In this document: one piece after another, positions 57,498 through 64,000 of the stretch
How the letters are laid out: each line of letters begins with the position of its first letter
How positions within the stretch are numbered: the first letter of the stretch is position 1
Assembly (NCBI GenBank): GCA_027943335.1
Contig: BSBK01002054.1
Location: 136,501-200,500, forward strand
Reading direction: 5' to 3'
DNA: 64,000 bases
From: Chamaecyparis obtusa
Taxonomy: Eukaryota; Streptophyta; Pinopsida; Cupressales; Cupressaceae
Notes under the pieces: generated by a model
What the model saw: only the letters and a program-made list of their open reading frames with translations
The model's database searches: none
What the model was told of the DNA's origin: nothing
Made by a program: the position numbers and the translations under genes

Positions 57498-58534
57498 GCA
57501 CTGTACAGTGTACGGATGTGAAAGGGAGGGTAGACCAGTGTGGAAGTTAGAGTATTTATATCTTATGCTTTGAGAGTTTATTTGGTAGATTCAAGACACC
57601 TTATATCAAAGTTATTCCTTTTTCTTATCTGTTGTTCTGTCAAACCCTCATTTTTTGGGTTATTGCATTCAAATGGCCTTAACTTGCAAATAAACCATAG
57701 GATATCCTCTGTTCTTTGTAAAATGCAAGTTAAGGGAGTTTATTTTCATATTTTAAAAGCTTTGGAACAGGATACTAAGCCAGAGAATTTCGAGAGCAAG
57801 CCCTAGGTCAAGAATCTCAATGTTCTTGACTAGGAGTTGATGGATTATGCAAGATCAGAGGGTAGCGGCAAGTAAAGGACCTCAAACCTTGTTGAATCTA
57901 GATCTTTAGAGCATGGTGGACATCTTCAAACTCTGATCTTGGTTTCATGCACCCATTTTCAATGCCTTGTTTTGGAACCCATACCCAAAGGCATGCATTA
58001 GGTCTGCGGACTCAATAAGGACATTGATATGCTGGAGTGGAGTCAGGGTCTGGGAGTTGGAGGATTGTTAGAACATCAAAAAGGGTACTCAAAAAACATA
58101 TAAGTTCATAAGGTCCTTTGTCAAATTGAAGAGTTATTGCTGCAGAACAGGTTTTGGAGACCTACTAGAGTCACTAGGTCTATTTGTGATTTTGATGTCT
58201 TGGGTTGTTTGGAACACAACCAATGCATGATTTTGCATGTTTTAGGGAATCTTAAGAGTTTTCAAATGTTTGATTGGGTTGGCAAAGCCTAGGATCAATA
58301 AAGTCTCTTTTGGTAGAAAATCAGGGAACTTGTCCCTAAAAGGAAATTTGGTCTTGGTTGGGATTGAGTCAATAAGGTGTTAGAAGTATCTTGAAACCTT
58401 TGAAGTCCCTCTAGTACAGAGATCTTAAATTGGTCTGATAGAATCAGAGGCTAAATTGCTTAGGTGTAACATTTTGGTGTCTTGAAGTGGGTTGGGGCTT
58501 AAGACCAAGTTTCTTGCTGACCACTCCGCATCAC
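57483..58534 (+). repeat. Left arm of 4.7-kb inverted duplication
   Basis: About 1,050 bases whose reverse complement recurs at 61,102-62,164 with roughly 75-80% identity by eye. Strong shared runs include GTCTGCGGACTCAAT, GACATTGATATGCTGGAGTG, TCAGGGAACTTGTCCCTAAA and the arm end GCATCAC at 58,534. Short open frames exist but are not shared between arms, so it is probably non-coding. Confidence 0.8.
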
Positions 58535-58765
58535 ATTGTCTTGCATGAAATTAGTCATTCTGTATACACTGGTCTAGTGTTGTCAATAGACCCAAATAGT
58601 TCAAAGATACTCAAACCAATCAGATGTTTTATGGGGTGCATTTTTTTGTTAGGTAGAAAGGATTCTTCATACAGGTGAAAGTCTCGAACCTTTCCCCACT
58701 CCCAAAAAAATATCACTTGTACTGTTATGAGCAGTCATGAGGACTAGACAGATACATTATAATAT
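58535..58765. other. Spacer inside the left half of the inverted structure
   Basis: Unique sequence of about 230 bases between the left arm and the foldback-family repeats. It has no counterpart on the right side. Nothing recognised. Confidence 0.5.
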
Positions 58766-59215
58766 ATGTAATTGCCACTTGAATGTATTGCTATTCAACC
58801 ACATTTATGGGCCCGTTTGGACCACGGCACACAGTAGCATCTACAGAGAAGAATATCCCAGGTGTAACAAGCTCTAAGAATATACCAATAGTTCTAAGAA
58901 GTTCCCTAGCACACAGTAGCATCTATAGAGAAGAATATACAACATGAGGGCAGTCACTATAAAGACAACATGATAATGTACACTCATTGTATGTGTACAT
59001 TATCATGTTGTCTTTACAGTGACTGTCCTCATTCAAGTGGCAATTACACAAGGGACAGTCACTGTGAGATGTCCTCATTTGTGACAAGGACAGTCACACA
59101 TGAGGACATCTCACAGTCACTGTCCCTTGTGTAATTTCCACTTGAATGTATGGTTATTCAACCACATTTATGGGCCCGTTTGGACCATGACACACAGTAG
59201 CATCTACAGAGAAGA
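58766..59215. repeat. Foldback-family repeats, left of centre
   Basis: Contains the GGGCCCGTTTGGACCA word (58,809 and again at 59,171), two copies of CACACAGTAGCATCTA (58,829 and 58,912), and a hairpin centre at 58,952-59,022 (GACAACATGATAATGTACA and its reverse, loop about 11). Most of it is mirrored at 60,560-60,835. Confidence 0.8.
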
Positions 59216-60010
59216 AGTTTGGTATGCAATGGTCTTGAAACCTCCTGAGAAATTCTTGGTATGCATTTGTGTGGTGCAAAAGCTTCGTTGAAAGAGAAAA
59301 AGAAGAAAAGAATAGAAATGATTTTTTTTCTTTTTATGTCATATACTGTAACCAGCTACTTATAACTTGCAAAAATTATTATAACCATTTGAAATTGAAA
59401 CTTAGTTTAATGTGAAACTGAGAACTGCTTTATTAGAGCTTTCTGTGATTTAGATTCAGACATCAAGAACATTGTTTGCCTAATATTGTGATTAATGTTT
59501 ATTTATTAATATCTCATACTGACAAACAATTGATAATTGTAGGGAAAACGTCATTGGGGGTCTTTGAGGATCCACCAGAAGCCAAGGAGAAAATGTATTC
59601 AAATGCTAAAGATGGTGTAACAGTCCTTACAGCTGTTGAACCTTGCTATGTAGATCATCTCCGATTCTCCAAGTTCAACAGTACTGTGGTATTCCTTTGG
59701 ATACTTCTAATGGTAAATTTCAGACATCAAGTTCTTTTCGTATGAAACTACTACATTTGTAATCTGTAGTTTTAAACTTTTAGTTTATAAATGTTCATCA
59801 GCTTTAGTTCGTATGCTGCCATTTCAAGTATGATTAATGAAGTTACCTTTATCACAGGATGAAAGTAAGCAGTCAGCATACTGGTACGGAGCTGGCAGCA
59901 TTGATACGGTGACTAGGGCATAGTTTAATGGTGGTATTGTGTTTTCCCGTGTTTAGGGCATCGGCCTTTTGAAGCATTGCCTTCATCTTTCTTAAGTCTG
60001 ATTTTTAAGT
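59216..60010 (+). other. Centre of the inverted structure with exon-like segments
   Basis: 59,541-59,712 reads FEDPPEAKEKMYSNAKDG and VLTAVEPCYVDHLRFSKFNS in one frame, preceded by an acceptor-like TTGATAATTGTAG and followed by donor-like GT sites. After a gap, 59,859-59,925 (DESKQSAYWYGAGSIDTVT) is preceded by TTATCACAG. This looks like two exons and an intron of a host gene fragment on the plus strand. I do not recognise the protein. It lies at the axis of symmetry (about 59.8 kb). Confidence 0.4.
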
Positions 60011-61101
60011 TTGTTTATCTCTCTTGGCGCTATTGAAAATACAAATGACAACGTTCTTGTTTGTTTTGCCCTTATATCCCAATGTGATTTCGTGGAGGGT
60101 TACGGCGCTGTTGAAAACACAAATGAAAACACAAATCCCTTGTGTAATTTCCACTTGAAGGAGGACAGTCACTGTAAAGACAACATGATAATGTACACTT
60201 ACAGTGAGTGTACATTATCATGTTATCTTTAGAGTGACTATCCTCATTTGTTGAAGAAGAAAAGCATTAATGTGGCTGAATAGCAATACATTCAAGTGGC
60301 AATCACACAAGGGACAGTCACTATGAGATGTCCTCATTTGTGACTATCCTTACAGTGAGTGTACATTATCATGTTGTCTTTAGAGTGACTTTCCTCATTT
60401 GTTGAAGAAGAAAAGCATTAATGTGGTTCAATAGCAATACATTCAAGTGGCAATTACACAAGGGACAATCGATCACTGTGAGATGTCCTCATGTGTGACT
60501 ATCCTTGTCACAAATGAGGACATCTCACAATGACTGTCCCTTCTGTAATTGCCACTTGAATGAGGACAGTCACTGTAAAGACAACATGATAATGTACACA
60601 TACAATGAGTGTACATTATCATGTTGTCTTTACAGTGGCTACCCTCATGTTGTATATTCTTCTCTGTAGATGCTACTATGTGCTAGGGAACTTCTTAGAA
60701 CTGTTGGTATATTCTTACAACTTGTTACACCTGGGATATTCTTCTTTGTAGATGCTATTGTGTGTCGTGGTCCAAACAGGCCCATAAATGTGGTTGAATA
60801 GCAATACATTCAAGTGGCAATTACACAAGGGATAGTCACTGTGAGATGTCCTCATGTGTGACTTTCCTTGTCACAAATGAGGACATCTCACAGTGACTGT
60901 CCCTTGTGTAATTGTCATCTGAAGGAAAAAAGCATTAATGTGGTTCAATAGCAATGTATTCAAGCGGCATTTACACAAGGGATAATCACTCTGAGATTTC
61001 CTCATTTGTGACTATCCTTATAGTGAGTGTACATTATCATGTTGTCTTTACAGTGACTATCCTCATTTGTTGAAGGAAAAAAGCATTAATGTGGTTCAAT
61101 A
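60011..61101. repeat. Foldback-family repeats, right of centre
   Basis: Begins with a reverse-oriented piece of the 78-bp minisatellite (60,020-60,130), then foldback-family units in the opposite direction to array 51.8-55.3 kb. Hairpin centres at 60,167-60,238 and 60,568-60,640. 60,560-60,835 mirrors 58,766-59,022 closely. Confidence 0.8.
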
Positions 61102-62164
61102 GTGATGCAGAGTAGTCAGCAAGAAACTTGGATCTATGTCCCAACCCACTTCAAGACACCAAAATGACTCAACCAATCAATTAGGCTCTGATTTCTATAG
61201 GTTAATGTTTAAACTCTACAAAGTAATGAATTTGAAGGTTTCAAGGATCACACAACAACTTATGGACTCAATCCCATTCAATAACAAATTTCCTTTTAGG
61301 GACAAGTTCCCTGATTTTCTATCAAAAGAGACTTTTAAGGTTCTAGATCTTACTTCCTGCAACAAAACTTAGAAACCCCTTAGATATCATCTAAATAAAA
61401 AGAATCATGCATTGGTTGTGATCTAAACAACCCAAGACATCAAAATAACAAACTGACCTAGTGACCCTAGTAGGTCTCCCAAACCTGCTCTGCAGCCATA
61501 ACTCTGCAACTTGCCAAAGGACTCTAAGAAGTTATATGTTTTTTGAGTACCCTTTTTGGATTTCTAACAGACCACCAACTCATCCTAGACCCTGACTCCA
61601 CTCCAGCATATCAATGTCTTCATTGAGTCCGCAGACCTAATGCATGCTTTTAGGTGTGGGTTCCAAAACAAAGCATTGAAAATGGGTGTATGAAACCAAG
61701 ATCAGAGTTTTGGAGTGTTCTCCTAATCTAGATAATCAAGAATGCACAAGTTTTCAAGTCCTCAATACGATGCAAGCTTCTAATTTTATTCTGATTACCA
61801 TCTTCCCAGCCAAAAACATGGTAGTTTTTGATCTAGGGCTCGCTCTCAACAAATGCAGATGCAACCCCCTGCCTCAGGGCTTTTAGAATATACAAATATA
61901 CATCCTTAACTCTCATTCCACCAAGGAAGAAGGAATTCCAATGGTTGAAACGTGAGTTAAGGTCTTTACATCAGTCAAACCCTGAAAATGAGGGTTTGTA
62001 AACAATGCACAGAAAATTTGAAATAACTTAGATATAAAACAAAGAGAATCAATCAAACCAACTTCCAAAGCATCAGATGTCACTATTACAACTTCCAGGA
62101 AAATTTTATCATCCAACCACCATCCGTATAGCCGTACAGAGTTCATTTTTCACCAGAAATGCAC
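61102..62164 (-). repeat. Right arm of 4.7-kb inverted duplication
   Basis: Reverse complement of the left arm. It starts GTGATGCAGAGTAGTCAGCA and ends GAAATGCAC. It ends the structure; beyond 62,170 no further similarity to the sequence left of 57,483 is visible. Confidence 0.8.
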
Positions 62165-62887
62165 TAAAACAGGGTTATTTTTATTTTTTATGAAAGCAAA
62201 ATGATTACAATACTGGTTCTCTGTCTGTCTTCGACCATTTGAAGCCTAAAATAGGCTCTCCAAACATTGGTTCAACCATCTAGGTGGTTAGAATAGTTTA
62301 TCCAACAAATGTCAACTTTGCTAAGCAACTTTTAAAGTTGCATTACAACTTTGCAAACAACTTTGCCGAGAAGGTTAAAAATGTGTTGTGAAACTTTAGG
62401 AACCTTATTAAAGTTATTTTGGACCTTCAAACTTCTTAACAACATCTAAAAGACACCTAATAAACACTTACTATGCTCATTTCATCCAAGGACTCAAAAG
62501 ATGCCCAAGGTTTATAAGTCACCAAGGGGTCTTGTGTCCAACAAGTGGATGTTTATAAGGAGATAAAATCAATCCTTAATATTTATTACAAACCAAGAAA
62601 ACATCTAAAACTCCTATTCTAATTTATTGTCATTCAAAAAGACTCTGATTTGTCATTCAAAAAGACTCTGATTTGTCATTCAAAAAGACTCTGATTTGTC
62701 AATCAAAAGGACCTTTCACCAGTCAATCCTTCAAAGCTCCAAGGTGAAAATCTTATGTTCCAATTGATAGGATTTGACTCCTTGGCTTCATGGCAACTTC
62801 CTTCAATCATGGTGTCTTTGGCTTGCATTAGGGATGCCCCTGCATCAAATAGCAATGCATTCAAGTGGCAATTACACAAGGGATAGT
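62165..62887. other. Gene-free stretch with a 23-bp tandem repeat
   Basis: 62,628-62,705 holds about three and a half copies of TTGTCATTCAAAAAGACTCTGAT-like units (period 23). 62,850-62,885 is a lone piece of the foldback family (GCATTCAAGTGGCAATTACACA). Otherwise AT-rich with nothing recognised. Confidence 0.6.
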
Positions 62888-63062
62888 ACATGCCCATTAA
62901 AGTTAGTGTTTTGTTATCCAGCATGACAATGGAGACAACATACTCTGTGTCAATTTTACTGATCAAATTTCCCTCCGCCAGGCAAAGCAACAATCTGGAT
63001 ATGATAAGGTGAAATTTTGTAGTCCTTTTGGGTATGATAACAGTTCCAGTTTCCAATAAGAT
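62888..63062 (-). pseudogene. Unrecognised exon-like segment joined to a foldback-family piece
   Basis: Minus strand: ETGTVIIPKRTTKFHLIISR, LLLCLAEGNLISKIDTEYVV and SIVMLDNKTLTLMGM, then the frame runs into the foldback-family word at 62,885. Protein-like composition, about 57 codons, no family recognised. It is the third gene-like piece found touching this repeat family. Confidence 0.35.
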
Positions 63063-64000
63063 GGTTCATTTTTATAATCTAGCTTCAATTTCTCTTGTGA
63101 AAATCTTTTTTTCATTTTATGGGTGGTAAAATATAATTATTATGCTAGAGGTGTGTACTTATGGATGATAATGAAACAAAATGATAAGATTTAAGACTCT
63201 TGTTTTTTTTTTAAATAGCAATTTAAGTTTCCTTCTATTATAAATTACTATTTTTCTATTTTTTAATGTATCTTTCCAGATCTTTTATATCAATTTTATT
63301 TATGAAATATAAATATATTAATAATGTTTTAGTGTTTTTAGGATTAGTTTATATCAATTCTATGTATCATCATTCGTCATTCAATTGTCAGTATTATTAA
63401 TTTAGACTGTGCAATTGTAGAACTACTCGAATATGGGTTGGATGGATACTCAAGCAGGGGAACCCTCCTCAAATATCTCAAGCAGTGAACTTGGAAAAAT
63501 GTGTCCTGAAGGAACCCTTTCCATCAAAGAGATAAAATTACAAACAAGTAAAAGAAGCAGGCTCTGCAAATATGTTTTTGAGAAGAAAAATGATAGATTA
63601 TTCGAGTATGGTTCATGAGGTATATCTAAAAAGACATTTTTTTTCTTATTATAATAAAAGAGGAAGTTGTGAATGTCAAAGTTGAGTGAAACAAAAATTA
63701 GTTTCATCAAATTTTGTTAGGCTTGCTTTTGGGAATAGTTTCTTACAATATTGCTATTAAGATTTTTATTGCGTAGTTTTTAGATTAGGTTTATAAAATT
63801 ATATTTCATGAGTAGTGATTCATATTAATCAATTAACAATACTTTTGGAAGGTATTTTCAATGTGTCAAATTTTGATATTTTTACAAGAATTAGATTGTG
63901 TAATTTTTTTAATTAAAGTCATTGACTCATATTTCATAAATAATAGTTCTCATGAATCCATCTCTTATAAGATTGAATAGTCTATTTAGGAAGTATTTCT
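63063..64000. other. Gene-free AT-rich end of window
   Basis: Poly-T runs and AT-rich sequence. A 61-codon frame at 63,433-63,618 (MGWMDTQAGEPSSNISSSEL) is open but has no recognisable motif, so it is not called as a gene. Confidence 0.5.

Noticed and set aside
58809..60783. GGGCCCGTTTGG and CCAAACAGGCCC as Tourist-type terminal inverted repeats
   Set aside because: The word also occurs at 59,171, the flanks are TTAT and ATAA (mirror images, not a direct 3-bp duplication), and the match is part of the larger symmetry.
62703..63056. One 117-codon gene on the minus strand
   Set aside because: The 3' half of the frame is foldback-family repeat and unrelated sequence; only the first 57 codons look coding-like.

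Overview
The window looks like repeat-dense nuclear DNA of a land plant, probably one with a large genome (a gymnosperm would fit, but the sequence alone does not prove it). I infer this from several Ty3/gypsy families including chromodomain elements, a plant L1-type LINE, a decayed plant-mobile-domain gene, a pentatricopeptide-repeat (PPR) fragment and AT-rich spacers. I see no intact cellular protein gene, no tRNA or rRNA gene and no CRISPR array. Every coding region I recognise carries stops, frameshifts, truncations or deletions.

Layout. 1-2,540: non-coding flank with an LTR-like promoter (TATA at 854, a dense TTGAC cluster upstream). 2,570-3,937 and 34,140-34,440: two halves of a decayed plant-mobile-domain gene, split by a 30-kb insertion. 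3,943-34,084: the insertion, a minus-strand tandem array of one chromovirus (LTR-int-LTR-int-LTR-int-LTR-int-LTR; four internal regions, five LTRs) bounded by one 5-bp target duplication, AGACA. Units 1-4 all carry the same pol/LTR fusion, so that deletion came before the amplification. Unit 3 is interrupted by a 4.06-kb solo-LTR-like insertion (14,504-18,558). Unit 4 is interrupted by a younger, nearly complete plus-strand chromovirus (23,636-29,990; duplication TAGAT; two 857-bp LTRs).

34,450-38,250: AT-rich spacer with a GC-rich palindrome tract and TA microsatellite. 38,259-42,617: L1-type LINE, ORF1 and ORF2 in decayed form, cut off at its 3' side. 42,630-49,047: minus-strand Tat/Ogre-like Ty3 element that keeps LTR, polypurine tract, gag, protease and a G-patch-like segment but has lost reverse transcriptase, RNase H and the integrase core.

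49,050-62,170: an unusual inverted-repeat landscape. It holds 78-bp minisatellite blocks, a 236-bp element with perfect 41-bp inverted ends, a 152/254-bp higher-order array split by a 2.02-kb solo LTR (duplication TTGTC), at least four near-perfect hairpin centres, and a 4.7-kb inverted duplication (arms about 1.05 kb) centred near 59.8 kb with an exon-like segment in the middle. Gene-like fragments (PPR, a gag piece, three unrecognised coding-like segments) lie next to or inside these repeats, so a foldback-type element that picks up gene fragments is my leading candidate for something new. 62,170-64,000 is mostly featureless AT-rich sequence.

All coordinates and counts were made by eye; family-level calls rest on motifs, not on database searches.
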